Shown: one piece after another, positions 26,374 to 34,549 of the stretch
Layout: every line of letters starts with the position of its first letter
Numbering within the stretch: the first letter of the stretch is position 1
Assembly (NCBI GenBank): GCA_913778085.1
Contig: CAJYXJ010000063.1
Location: 1 to 64,000, forward strand
Direction: 5' to 3'
DNA: 64,000 nucleotides
Source of the DNA: an uncultured Chryseobacterium sp.
GTDB lineage: Bacteria > Bacteroidota > Bacteroidia > Flavobacteriales > Weeksellaceae
Translations under genes and position numbers: made by a program
The notes under the pieces: model-generated
Database searches by the model: none
Told to the model about the DNA's origin: nothing
The model's input: only the letters and a program-made list of their open reading frames with translations

Positions 26374-26991
26374 TTAATAAGTCTTTACTTTTATAAAAAT
26401 TGTTTTCTTTTCGGCCCGAGTTTTTGAAATATTACTGATCTCTGATGCAAATTTTTCTTTCAGATCATCAAAACTAAAAAGATCTTCGTCTGTAACAGTA
26501 ATTGTAAAAGTTGTTGCAGAACTATCATCTTCGGAGTTGTAAGTCGATTCTTTTGAGATCGTGCCGTGTGTAATTTTTTTATTTAAATAAGACTCTAAGT
26601 TTATAATTTTTGATCGGTCAGCTTTGGAATTAATATTAATTTGAAAATTATCACCATTAATTTCTTGTTTCAATCTGATCAAATAAACTGAATTTTTTTT
26701 GAAATTTAATTTTTTTTCACTTAATCCAATTTTTCCATCTATCGTCTTATAAGAAGCTTTTGTCGTTGGTATAGGAGACTTTTCGGTATTTAGATCAATA
26801 TCGTTCAATATACCGGAAAAGGAATATAACTCAAATTCAATTGGGGAGTCACTGTTCAATAATTCCTTACTTTTTTCGGAGATAATTGTATAGCTGCAAC
26901 TCTTATCGATTGTAACCCAATTATTCTTCTGTGCAAAACTTAATTGAAAAATAAGAATAAACAGTAAAGATAATCTGCTTAATATTTTCAT
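26374..26991 (-). CDS. Unknown secreted protein
   Basis: 205 residues from the ATG at 26,991, where a clear signal peptide begins (MKILSRLSLLFILIF, cleavage near FAQ) and where TAATG couples it to the glycosyltransferase stop. A longer reading would add nine residues before the signal peptide. The mature protein is Lys/Ser/Asp-rich with no recognised domain. It may form a beta-rich periplasmic protein. Its base composition is more A+T-rich than the two envelope genes before it. Confidence 0.7.
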   Translation of the reverse strand: MKILSRLSLLFILIFQLSFAQKNNWVTIDKSCSYTIISEKSKELLNSDSPIEFELYSFSGILNDIDLNTEKSPIPTTKASYKTIDGKIGLSEKKLNFKKNSVYLIRLKQEINGDNFQININSKADRSKIINLESYLNKKITHGTISKESTYNSEDDSSATTFTITVTDEDLFSFDDLKEKFASEISNISKTRAEKKTIFIKVKTY

Positions 26992-27959
26992 TATAAAAAG
27001 TGTTTGAAGATGAGCCACTCCGTTTGATAAAACCGGTTTTTCTGATGTTTCTGTCTGCGTTTCCAGCTACCTTCTGCAAATCCGTAAAAACTGAAATGTG
27101 CTTTTAAGACAGCCACAAAATGAGGAAAGCCGAGCTTTATTCCAAAATAAACTCCGGCAATACCATCCAGACAGAGCCTCAGAAAAAGAATACCGATCAA
27201 TTGTGGGAAAGGTGCGTTCTTTAAGACCATGGAGAGATTATTCCGGATATTCAGGAACGTTTTCCTTGGGCTCTGCTTGTTCAACGTTCCGCCGCCTACG
27301 TGGTACACTTTTGATTTCCAGGTGTAGAAGATCTTTCTTCCCGAGTTAATTAGTCGCCAGCACAGATCGATTTCTTCCTGATGGGCAAAAAACCGTTCAT
27401 CAAACCCGTTCTGATCCCAGAAATCTTTCGAACGGATAAAAAAGCAACATCCCGACGCCCAAAAAATTTCGGTCTCATCATCATACTGGCCTGTATCCTC
27501 TTCAATATCATCAAATATCCTTCCTCTGCAGTACGGATAACCAATATTGTCGATCAGTCCGCCAGCTGCTCCGGCAAATTCAAAATAAGTTCTGCGGTTA
27601 TAGGCTAAAATTTTAGGCTGAATGGCTGCAATGGACGGATTTTTTTCAAATAAATTTAAAGCAGGTTCTGTCCAGCCTTCGGTAACTTCCACATCGGAGT
27701 TCAGAAGGCAGTATAATTCGTTTCCGATATGTCTCAGTCCTTCGTTATACCCACCTGCAAAACCGTAGTTCTTGTCATTTTTAATAACCTTAACAGAAGG
27801 GAAGTTTTTCGTTAATAATACCAAAGAATCATCTGTGGAGCAGTTATCGATCACATAAACATCCGCATCCGGGGAAAACCTTATAACATCCGGGAGAAAC
27901 TTTTCGAGCCAATCTCTTCCGTTCCAGTTGAGAATGGCAACCGCTAATTTTTTTGACAT
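26991..27959 (-). CDS. Family 2 glycosyltransferase
   Basis: 322 residues. The GT-A fold starts AVAILNWNGRDWLEKFL (6-22), then VYVIDNCSTDDS (34-45), FAGGYNEGL (67-75) and CLLNSDVEV (84-92), the Asp-x-Asp-like metal site. A hydrophobic stretch near 250-285 may bind the membrane. It resembles rhamnosyl- and other nucleotide-sugar transferases acting on surface polysaccharide or glycolipid. It starts 8 bases after the acyltransferase gene, so the two belong to one envelope operon. Donor and acceptor unknown. Confidence 0.88.
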   Translation of the reverse strand: MSKKLAVAILNWNGRDWLEKFLPDVIRFSPDADVYVIDNCSTDDSLVLLTKNFPSVKVIKNDKNYGFAGGYNEGLRHIGNELYCLLNSDVEVTEGWTEPALNLFEKNPSIAAIQPKILAYNRRTYFEFAGAAGGLIDNIGYPYCRGRIFDDIEEDTGQYDDETEIFWASGCCFFIRSKDFWDQNGFDERFFAHQEEIDLCWRLINSGRKIFYTWKSKVYHVGGGTLNKQSPRKTFLNIRNNLSMVLKNAPFPQLIGILFLRLCLDGIAGVYFGIKLGFPHFVAVLKAHFSFYGFAEGSWKRRQKHQKNRFYQTEWLIFKHFL

Positions 27960-27967
27960 GGGAAAGA

Positions 27968-28852
27968 TTATATTTTTTCTGAATCAAATTTTTTAATAGA
28001 ATCCTGGTATTTCCATTTACGGTGCGACCACAGGTAGTTGTCGGGACGTTTGTGAAGCGTATTTTCCAGGAGTTTATGAAATTTTTTTACGACTTCGTTT
28101 TCCGTAAATTTTTCTCCGTCGGGATAAATCCGGTGGTAATTAACCTGATAATAGCCGCGTTTCACCTTCTTCATCTCGCAATAAATGAAAGCGAGGTCCA
28201 TTCTTGTTGCCAGCTTGTCGTACCCGATAAAAGCGGGTGTCCTCTGGTTTAAAAATTCAAGCCCATAGGTAACGTGGGAAAAATGGGGAGTCTGGTCGGC
28301 TACAAACATATAAGCGGAATTCCCGTCATTTTTTGATCTGAAAATATTTAATATTACTTCATTTGCCTCCAACGCCTCATTTCCAAACCTGTTCCGGACT
28401 TTTTTCATCTGGTCTTCCCAGAAATTATTGTTAACTTTCCGATATACCGGATGGCAGTGCGCCTGTGGAATAAATTTGGCCATGGCATTGATCCATTCCC
28501 AGTTGAATACATGCCCTGCCAGCATGATCACATTTTTTCCTTCAGCTTTTGCATCATGAAATACCTGTTGGTTGATGTGCTGCATCCTTACCCGGGATTC
28601 TGTTTCGGAGATACTGAAGGACTTGACGGTTTCCACAAGATAATCTGAAAAATTCCGGTAAAACTTCTTTTTGATCTGCTTTATTTCATCGTCCTGCTTC
28701 TCAGGGAAAGAATTCTTCAGATTTTGGGTAATAACATTTCCTCTGTATGCTATAATATAATAATTCAGAAAAAAAATAATATCCGAAAATATATACAGGA
28801 TTTTCAGCGGAAGTTTAGAGATCAGATTTAATATTTTGATAAGAAAATTCAT
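27968..28852 (-). CDS. Lipid A biosynthesis acyltransferase, LpxL/HtrB family
   Basis: 294 residues from the ATG at 28,852; an upstream in-frame ATG at 28,873 would add seven residues. The N-terminal hydrophobic anchor (about 3-35) and the motif AGHVFNWEW (112-120; His114 and Glu119 of the HxxxxD/E catalytic pair) place it in the LpxL/LpxM family, which adds acyl chains to lipid A precursors at the inner membrane. A TAAATTTG box on the minus strand (complement of 28,861-28,868) sits just upstream of 28,852 and supports the shorter start. Related aminolipid acyltransferases are the main alternative. Confidence 0.85.
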   Translation of the reverse strand: MNFLIKILNLISKLPLKILYIFSDIIFFLNYYIIAYRGNVITQNLKNSFPEKQDDEIKQIKKKFYRNFSDYLVETVKSFSISETESRVRMQHINQQVFHDAKAEGKNVIMLAGHVFNWEWINAMAKFIPQAHCHPVYRKVNNNFWEDQMKKVRNRFGNEALEANEVILNIFRSKNDGNSAYMFVADQTPHFSHVTYGLEFLNQRTPAFIGYDKLATRMDLAFIYCEMKKVKRGYYQVNYHRIYPDGEKFTENEVVKKFHKLLENTLHKRPDNYLWSHRKWKYQDSIKKFDSEKI

Positions 28853-28889
28853 AAAACAGGCAAATTTACGCATAATAAAATTATGGTTC

Positions 28890-28897
28890 TATTTTTG
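28890..28897 (+). promoter_or_regulatory. -7 box before the thioredoxin-like gene
   Basis: TATTTTTG matches TAnnTTTG and lies 34 bases before the ATG at 28,932, in the short divergent gap to the acyltransferase. No -33 TTG is found at 17-19 bases. Confidence 0.45.
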
Positions 28898-28931
28898 CTG
28901 CCAATAAGTATTATTTTTTTATTTTTATAGT

Positions 28932-29501
28932 ATGAAAAAATTTATGGTAACCGTTTTTCTGGGATCCAGTCTTTTTGCATTTTCCCAGGAGCTAAAAGAT
29001 AAATCTCAAGAGAAACCAGGCGATAGAACTTTGCTTGTAAAAACCGAGCAAGCCGAGTTGGACGCAAAGAAAAAGGCAGCTGAAGAAAAAGCGAAACTCC
29101 CAAAACCTTATGATCCGAAAGCGGATGCCGAAAAGGATATTCAGAATCTGATCGCAAAAGCAAAAAAGGAGAAGAAAAACATCATGATCCAGGCCGGCGG
29201 AAATTGGTGCATCTGGTGTCTGAGATTCAATCAGTATGTACAGACTACACCTGAACTGAAGAAAATTGTAGATGAGAATTACGAGTATTATCACCTGAAC
29301 TATTCTCCGGAGAATAAAAACGAGAAGATTTTTGCTAAATACGGAAATCCAGGAGATCAATTTGGATATCCGGTTTTCATTATTCTGGATCAGAACGGTA
29401 AAATGATCCATGTGCAGCAGAGTGATGTCCTGGAAGAAGGAAAAGGTTACAGCCTTGAAAAAGTAAAAGAGTTTTTTAATACATGGACTCCAAGATCATA
29501 A
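28932..29501 (+). CDS. Exported thioredoxin-family protein
   Basis: 189 residues. Signal peptide about 1-18 (MKKFMVTVFLGSSLFAFS). A charged Lys/Glu/Ala-rich segment (about 20-80) precedes a thioredoxin fold with the active site CIWC (Cys93 to Cys96 in GGNWCIWCLRF) and a late FGYPVFIILDQNGK, the usual cis-proline strand. It should act as a periplasmic thiol-disulfide oxidoreductase, possibly reducing, in the DsbD/TlpA-like group. It is a single gene followed by a hairpin. Confidence 0.88.
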   Translation: MKKFMVTVFLGSSLFAFSQELKDKSQEKPGDRTLLVKTEQAELDAKKKAAEEKAKLPKPYDPKADAEKDIQNLIAKAKKEKKNIMIQAGGNWCIWCLRFNQYVQTTPELKKIVDENYEYYHLNYSPENKNEKIFAKYGNPGDQFGYPVFIILDQNGKMIHVQQSDVLEEGKGYSLEKVKEFFNTWTPRS

Positions 29502-29538
29502 AATTAAAGCCGGGAAATTTAGTTTTTCGGCTTTAATT
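29502..29538 (+). terminator. Hairpin after the thioredoxin-like gene
   Basis: An 11-bp stem (29,502-29,512 with 29,528-29,538) encloses a 15-base loop directly after the stop codon. The T run after it is short, so it may stabilise the 3' end as much as terminate. Confidence 0.5.
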
Positions 29539-29550
29539 TATTCTGTTGAA

Positions 29551-29580
29551 ATAAAAATGCTGCCTCAAAGGAGACAGCAT
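29551..29580 (-). terminator. Terminator of the rpsF-rpsR-rplI operon
   Basis: Arms at 29,557-29,564 and 29,573-29,580 form a stem that, read on the minus strand, is followed by a T run (complement of 29,553-29,557). It lies 28 bases beyond the rplI stop. Confidence 0.7.
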
Positions 29581-29607
29581 GATATATAAAATACTTTTAA
29601 AGTACTA

Positions 29608-30117
29608 TTAAGCTTCTTCAGAAGATGTTTCTTCCTTTTTAGCAGGAGCTGCTTTCGGAGCTTCTACCGGAGCGTCAGATACGATGTCGAATTCAAAGTT
29701 GTACTCAACATTTCTGTGTAATCTGATGTTAGCAGTAACTTTACCTGTTCTCTTAATAGTGTTCCCAGGAATTTTGATGTATTTTTTCTCTACAGATACC
29801 CCTGCTTTTTCTAAAGCGGCAGAAAGATCTGCATTGTTGATCGATCCGAATAATTTATCACCTGAACCTACTTTTGCAGGGATGGTAACGGAAGTTTTCT
29901 TCAATTGCTCTACTACCGCGTTTGCAGCAGCGATTAATTTAGCTTCTTCTTCTTTTCTTGCTTCCAAAGTAGCTTCCAGAGCTGCTTTGTTTTTAGGAGT
30001 TGCTAAAAGCGCGTACCCTTGAGGGATTAAAAAGTTTCTGGCATAACCAGGCTTTACGCTTACGGTGTCGAATTCAAGACCTAAGTTTTCTACGTCTTTT
30101 TTTAGGATAATGTCCAT
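29608..30117 (-). CDS. rplI: 50S ribosomal protein L9
   Basis: 169 residues. N-terminal MDIILKKDVENLG followed by GYARNFLIPQGYA is the L9 signature in the rRNA-binding domain; a long helix (about 45-75) connects to the C-terminal domain. An acidic Ala/Pro/Glu/Lys tail after residue about 148 exceeds the usual length. L9 binds 23S rRNA domain V. It is the last gene of rpsF-rpsR-rplI, separated from rpsR by 109 bases that hold a perfect palindrome. Confidence 0.97.
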   Translation of the reverse strand: MDIILKKDVENLGLEFDTVSVKPGYARNFLIPQGYALLATPKNKAALEATLEARKEEEAKLIAAANAVVEQLKKTSVTIPAKVGSGDKLFGSINNADLSAALEKAGVSVEKKYIKIPGNTIKRTGKVTANIRLHRNVEYNFEFDIVSDAPVEAPKAAPAKKEETSSEEA

Positions 30118-30135
30118 TGTTGTTGTCCTTTTTTA

Positions 30136-30155
30136 GATTTTAGAATTCTAAAATC
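30136..30155. repeat. Perfect 20-base palindrome between rpsR and rplI
   Basis: The 20 bases read the same on both strands (GATTTTAGAA and its complement). A weaker AGCCA/TGGCT hairpin follows at about 30,189-30,213. Both lie inside a ribosomal-protein operon and could affect RNA stability or rplI expression. Confidence 0.5.
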
Positions 30156-30226
30156 AAGTTAGAATTAATGATGTATTCAGCAACAAAAAGCCAAAAGCAA
30201 GAAGCTAATGGCTGATTGTAATATTT

Positions 30227-30529
30227 TTACTTTAATAAGTCAGCTACGTATGGTAGTAACGCCAAGTGTCTTGCTCTTTTGATTGCAGCAGAAACTTTTC
30301 TCTGATATTTTAAAGAAGTTCCGGTATATCTTCTTGGTAAGATTTTACCTTGTTCGTTTACAAATTGTAATAAGAAATCAGCATCTTTATAATCTACATG
30401 CTTAATTCCGTATTTTTTGAATCTACAATATTTCTTTTCAGATTTTGTATTGATATCAAGCGGAGTAAGGAATTTTACTTCTGATTCTCCTCCAGCAGAG
30501 GCTTGTTTAGCCATTTCGTCTATTGCCAT
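30227..30529 (-). CDS. rpsR: 30S ribosomal protein S18
   Basis: 100 residues. The core shows [18 protein letters not shown], then [17 protein letters not shown] and [13 protein letters not shown], the conserved S18 blocks. A 20-25 residue N-terminal extension ([11 protein letters not shown]) is longer than in Proteobacteria. S18 pairs with S6 on the platform of the small subunit. It lies 33 bases after rpsF on the minus strand. Confidence 0.97.
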   Translation of the reverse strand: MAIDEMAKQASAGGESEVKFLTPLDINTKSEKKYCRFKKYGIKHVDYKDADFLLQFVNEQGKILPRRYTGTSLKYQRKVSAAIKRARHLALLPYVADLLK

Positions 30530-30562
30530 GTCTTGTCTTTTTTAAAAAAATAGGGTTAATAA

Positions 30563-30904
30563 TTAAGCTTTAGCAGCTTTTACTTTAGCTCTTCTTGTTA
30601 CAGCATAGTCTACAGCATGCTTGTCAAGTTTTGTCGTAAGGTAACGGATTACTCTTTCGTCACGCTTGAATGCCAATTCTAAATCAGCTACTACAGAACC
30701 TTCACCTTTAAATTCGATCAAAGTGTAGAATCCGTTTTTTTTCAATTGGATCGGGTAAGCTAATTTTTTTAATCCCCAGTTTTCTTTAGCAACGATTTCG
30801 CAGTTCTTTTCTTTGATAAGATCTACATACTTGTTCACTGCTTCCTCCACCTGAGCTTCAGATAGAACGGGAGTTAAAATGAAAACAGTTTCGTAATTGT
30901 TCAT
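30563..30904 (-). CDS. rpsF: 30S ribosomal protein S6
   Basis: 113 residues. [16 protein letters not shown] is the S6 N-terminus, with [19 protein letters not shown] in the middle. It forms a heterodimer with S18, encoded next. First gene of the operon; no ssb gene lies between rpsF and rpsR. Confidence 0.97.
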   Translation of the reverse strand: MNNYETVFILTPVLSEAQVEEAVNKYVDLIKEKNCEIVAKENWGLKKLAYPIQLKKNGFYTLIEFKGEGSVVADLELAFKRDERVIRYLTTKLDKHAVDYAVTRRAKVKAAKA

Positions 30905-30938
30905 AATGTTAAATGAATTTGTTAATTATTTCGAGGTG

Positions 30939-30969
30939 CAAAAGTAGTGTAAATTTATCAACTATACAA
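30939..30969 (-). promoter_or_regulatory. Promoter of the rpsF operon
   Basis: On the minus strand TACTTTTG (complement of 30,939-30,946) matches TAnnTTTG, and a TTG (complement of 30,967-30,969) lies 20 bases upstream, one more than the usual maximum spacing. The predicted leader before rpsF is short, about 30 bases, and shows no S6:S18 leader motif that I can recognise. Confidence 0.55.
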
Positions 30970-31031
30970 GTTTTTAATTGCTATCGTCGTATTTTTTTGG
31001 TTCAATCTATTAAACTAATATCCATATAGCC

Positions 31032-31624
31032 ATGAGATACAAAAATTTTCTGTTTCTGCTTTTATATACAGGTACCTGTTGTTTCGGTCAGGACAAAATA
31101 TTGATGAAAAAGGAAGACAGGTAGATGCGAAAATTGTTGAAGTAAGTCCTGTTGCAATCATCTACAAACAATCTGATAATCTGGAAGGGCCTATTCATTC
31201 CATCGATAAATCTGAATTTTACCGGATTACCTACAATAATGGAAAGACCGAGGTCTTGGGAAAATATTCCGGTACGGAAGAGGCAAAAAAAATTATCGTC
31301 AGCACCATTAACGAATTCGGGATAGACCGGAACATCGGCTGGCAAAAGCTGCAGGCTGAGTTTAAAGAAGACCTGCTGAGAATTAATTCCATCAATAAAA
31401 AGGGGAGCGCCGTAGAAGAAGGTGATTTTTGGGACCTCGGTAAAGTGATTGAATTTCATAAGATTTCATTCCGGAATAACAATACCTGTTACCTGAATAT
31501 CGTAACTTTCCGATTTCGAAACTCTAAGCCCGAACTGGATAAGCTTGTGATTAAAATGACCGATTACCAGGCTGCAGAAAACGTATTGAATGCGATGAAG
31601 GATCTTCAAATTATGCTTAAATAA
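31032..31624 (+). pseudogene. Secreted unknown protein with a frameshift after the signal peptide
   Basis: The ATG at 31,032 opens a clear signal peptide (MRYKNFLFLLLYTGTCCFGQ) that runs into a TAG at 31,122. The main body, about 170 residues (GRQVDAKIVEVSPVAIIYKQ and onward to 31,624), is in another frame. One extra A in the five-A run at 31,107-31,111 would join them as DKILMKKGRQVD. Read without the signal part, the gene would need a TTG at 31,079. The body has no recognised domain. Either a recent frameshift or a sequencing error; the coding signal after it is intact. Confidence 0.7.
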
Positions 31625-31745
31625 TCTTTAAAACTGTAAAATAATAGATAGTTTGGTTCGGATTCCATAATGGGAAAATTCTATTTAAATTCCTGATCAT
31701 CTATCTGCCATTTAAAAATGAATACGATCGAATTCACACCTATTT

Positions 31746-33110
31746 TTAATGATCTTTGTTATTTTCTGCCCTGATCTCGGCTAAAAAACTCACTTTAATC
31801 AGATCATACAGCGAGTGCCGGCTTACGAGAATCGATGCAATGGAAGAAATCATTCCGGCGAGCATCAGATGAAAAATCAAAGAGTGCCGGTCGGTCATTT
31901 CCAATACAATAATGGCTGAAGTAAACGGTGCCCTGGTAATTCCGGTCAGAAAAGCAACCATTCCGCCGAGAACGACAACATTGGTTTCATTCGGGCTTAA
32001 ATGAATAAATCCTGAAATCACGGAGCCTATACTTGCTCCTGCCGTTAGAGCCGGGGCAAAGATGCCTCCCGCGCCGCCGGAAGTAAAGGAGAGGGCAGGG
32101 CCTAGCATTCTTAAAACGGGAACATACCAATCCTCGTGTTTTTCCGGAGTGAAAAGCACCCGTTCCATAATCTCTTTTCCGGAACCCAGAATTTCCCGGT
32201 TGATGAAAAATGCAGTGGAAGCAATGAACAAAGCGGAAATAACCAGAAAAATTATATTCGCCCTGTCGGTTTTCAGTTTTCTTTTTTTCCAGGCCGTTAT
32301 TTTCAGCATGATGACCGAGAGCTGGCTGGCTAAAATTCCGGCAATCCCTGCTACAAGTATAATCGGGAACATAACCATCAATGAGACATCATTTGTTTTC
32401 GGATATCCCAGGTACAGATAAGATCCCGCCAGCGTCTGTGCTGTTAATCCGGCGATGATGACTGCCGTAAACAAAGCGGTTTTAAAATAATTGATATGCG
32501 TTTTGGAAAGCTCCTCAACAGCAAATACAATACCGCCGAGCGGAGTATTGAATGCAGCGGCAAGCCCTGCGGCAGCACCCGTCATGATCATGTTTTTTTT
32601 TGAAATTTTTGGCCACCAGTCGGGAAGGTATTCGTTAACTTTCCTGAAAACCGATCCTGCGATTTGAATCGTCGGGCCTTCGCGCCCTACAGCGCCTCCT
32701 CCGATCACCAAAACCACGGAGGAAAGGATTTTAAAAACAATGATTTTGAGACTTAATAAATTCCTGATTGTCGTGTGTTCTTTCGGATTGGCCAGTTCTA
32801 TGGCTGCCATTACCTGCGGGATTCCGCTGCCTTTGGCATTGGGTGCAAATTCTTTTACCAGCCACCAGGACAGTACAAAGCCGATAGGAGCAATAATAAA
32901 GATCATCCACAAATGCCAGTTTAAGCTAAAATGAAGAAGACTTTCGCCCCAGGCAAAAATCTTGGCATACATCACTGCCACAAACCCCGTAACCACGGAG
33001 CCGATCCAGAAAGGGATAGCCTGAAGTAAGTTGTGCTTCAGCTGTTCGTTTCTGATATTGTCGAAGGATTTTTTAATAGATCTTCTGAGGCGGGCCAGGA
33101 TTTTCAGCAT
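31746..33110 (-). CDS. ClC-type chloride channel / H+-Cl- exchanger
   Basis: 454 residues from the ATG at 33,110. The longer reading to 33,296 adds 62 residues of non-conserved sequence and was rejected. ClC filter motifs are present: GSGIP (94-98), GREGP (142-146, with gating Glu144) and GIFAP (349-353). A second acidic pair in IVFAVEEL (near 199-200) corresponds to the internal proton glutamate of exchangers, so antiport rather than channel activity is likely. About ten membrane helices. No CBS domains. Possible role in acid resistance or chloride balance. Transcribed alone. Confidence 0.9.
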   Translation of the reverse strand: MLKILARLRRSIKKSFDNIRNEQLKHNLLQAIPFWIGSVVTGFVAVMYAKIFAWGESLLHFSLNWHLWMIFIIAPIGFVLSWWLVKEFAPNAKGSGIPQVMAAIELANPKEHTTIRNLLSLKIIVFKILSSVVLVIGGGAVGREGPTIQIAGSVFRKVNEYLPDWWPKISKKNMIMTGAAAGLAAAFNTPLGGIVFAVEELSKTHINYFKTALFTAVIIAGLTAQTLAGSYLYLGYPKTNDVSLMVMFPIILVAGIAGILASQLSVIMLKITAWKKRKLKTDRANIIFLVISALFIASTAFFINREILGSGKEIMERVLFTPEKHEDWYVPVLRMLGPALSFTSGGAGGIFAPALTAGASIGSVISGFIHLSPNETNVVVLGGMVAFLTGITRAPFTSAIIVLEMTDRHSLIFHLMLAGMISSIASILVSRHSLYDLIKVSFLAEIRAENNKDH

Positions 33111-33811
33111 TCGGTAAATTTGCAGGTGATGAACATAAAAATACGTAAAAAATTTAGTTAAAAACAAAAGTTTGATAAAGTAATTTGAACCTAAAGCAGA
33201 AGCCGGATTTGAAAAATGAAAAGGGAGCCGAAAACCGGATGTTGGAAGTTTTTTTGTCAACATGCCAATTGACCGTTCAAAAAGATTTATCTGCATGGAA
33301 GCCCGATCTGAAACTTCCGGTCATTTCTTTTCATTTGATAAATTACAGAAATAATTAGAGCCTATTCAAATTTAGAGTTTATTTTTTATTAGGAAATTAA
33401 GGGATTTTCAACTTAAAATCCATTTATGGGTCGCTAGATTTTATTTGCTTCATTCATTGAAATAGAGTTGCCATGTAAAGCGTAGAATAAGCGAAGTTTA
33501 TTTTAATTCAGAAAATCAATAAAGAGAGAGATGAGAGAAGTGACGGAAAATTTCTAAGTTGAAATTTAAAAAGACTCTGAAAATATCAAGAGCAAACTGA
33601 ATGAAGACCAAAGATTTTATATTCAATTTCCATGAGAATCTAATCACATTAAAATAAACGCAATGATCTGTGAAAATCTGAGCAGATCAGTGGTTGAAAA
33701 ATTACAGGCAAAGGTTTCAAACACCAAGCTATCTGAGAATATTCCGGAATCTGAGCCTGCAGAAGCCAGAAAATCATTAATGAAAGCCTTGGTGATTTAT
33801 TCAAAAAAACA
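33111..33811. other. Intergenic region with one solitary repeat
   Basis: About 700 bases with no supportable gene. A plus-strand ORF starting inside it at 33,663 runs antisense into the next gene and begins within a repeat, so it is not accepted. The only recognisable element is the ATCTGTG-type repeat at 33,657-33,700. Confidence 0.6.
33657..33700 (+). repeat. Solitary copy of the ATCTGTG repeat
   Basis: It reads AACGCAATG, then ATCTGTGAAA, ATCTGAGCAG and ATCAGTGGTT, matching the repeat family around 53,574-54,286 with several changes. No GxxExxY gene lies beside it. Confidence 0.7.
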
Positions 33812-34435
33812 TTACACCCATTTTAAAAATTCAGCTACCTGTAAAGCGTTATCGGCGGTAAGATTTTTAGGCAGTCCGAAATTCAATATATTATTTTTGA
33901 TTTCTAATTTAAAATCATCATCGGGAAAGGCTTTGATGAGTTCTTTACGGGTTTCATTTAAGAAAGCCATCGTCTTCAACCTGTCGCTGCCCAATACATA
34001 GAAGTCATTAAATTCCCTATCCCTGAAGTTGATGTTAAATCGGTTAAAAATACCGGCGATTCTGTCTGCCCATTTCTTTCTGTTGATGGCTATAAAGCCG
34101 TAATTTTCATTGAGCAATTTCATACCCCAGATCTGCAGGCTGTCATATAAAGCCGTCGTACGGACACCTTTTACCGTAGTGCCGATTTTGCTGACAATGA
34201 AAAGATAAAACGGATTTTCCTTATTTTTATCCGTAATGAAATAGCAAATTTTCGGGCTGAATAAAGAGTTTCCTTCACCGGAATCAAAGGCCTGAAAAGG
34301 GGAATCTTCCACTGCAACTACAGAAAGATCATAAATTCCGAATAATCGATCATAAATTCCGAAAATAAGTTGTTCCTGCTCTTTGGAAAATTCAAAAAGC
34401 TTTGCAGCGTTCAATTTCCTGAAATCGAGTTCCAT
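33812..34435 (-). CDS. Unknown cytoplasmic protein
   Basis: 207 residues, no signal peptide or membrane segment, mixed alpha/beta composition (ICYFITDKNKENPFYLFIVSKIG in two parts, DREFNDFYVLG). No domain recognised. It lies alone on the minus strand, with its upstream side at the terminator of the E2 gene and its downstream side at a repeat-bearing intergenic region. Composition is like the neighbours, so there is no sign of recent transfer. Confidence 0.7.
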   Translation of the reverse strand: MELDFRKLNAAKLFEFSKEQEQLIFGIYDRLFGIYDLSVVAVEDSPFQAFDSGEGNSLFSPKICYFITDKNKENPFYLFIVSKIGTTVKGVRTTALYDSLQIWGMKLLNENYGFIAINRKKWADRIAGIFNRFNINFRDREFNDFYVLGSDRLKTMAFLNETRKELIKAFPDDDFKLEIKNNILNFGLPKNLTADNALQVAEFLKWV

Positions 34436-34482
34436 TTTGTATACCGTTTATTTAAAGATAGAAGTATTTCGCCATACTTCAG

Positions 34483-34511
34483 ACAAAAAAACCTCCGGAA
34501 AATCCGAAGGC
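34483..34511 (-). terminator. Terminator after the E2 gene
   Basis: Arms CCTCCGGA and TCCGAAGG (34,492-34,510, one mismatch) form a hairpin. On the minus strand it is followed by seven T (complement of 34,484-34,491). It lies 40 bases past the E2 stop at 34,550. Confidence 0.7.
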
Positions 34512-34549
34512 TTTTATTTTAATCTGTAAGAGTACTCAATACCGATTGC

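Noticed and set aside
31107-31111. Phase-variable homopolymer tract
   Set aside because: Five A residues are too few for frequent slippage; a recent mutation or sequencing error is the simpler reading.
33111-33296. N-terminal extension of the ClC protein by 62 residues
   Set aside because: The extra sequence is non-conserved in character and precedes a normal ClC N-terminus beginning at the ATG at 33,110.
33663-34001. Plus-strand ORF of 112 residues
   Set aside because: It begins inside the ATCTGTG repeat and runs antisense into the next gene; the protein shows no motif.
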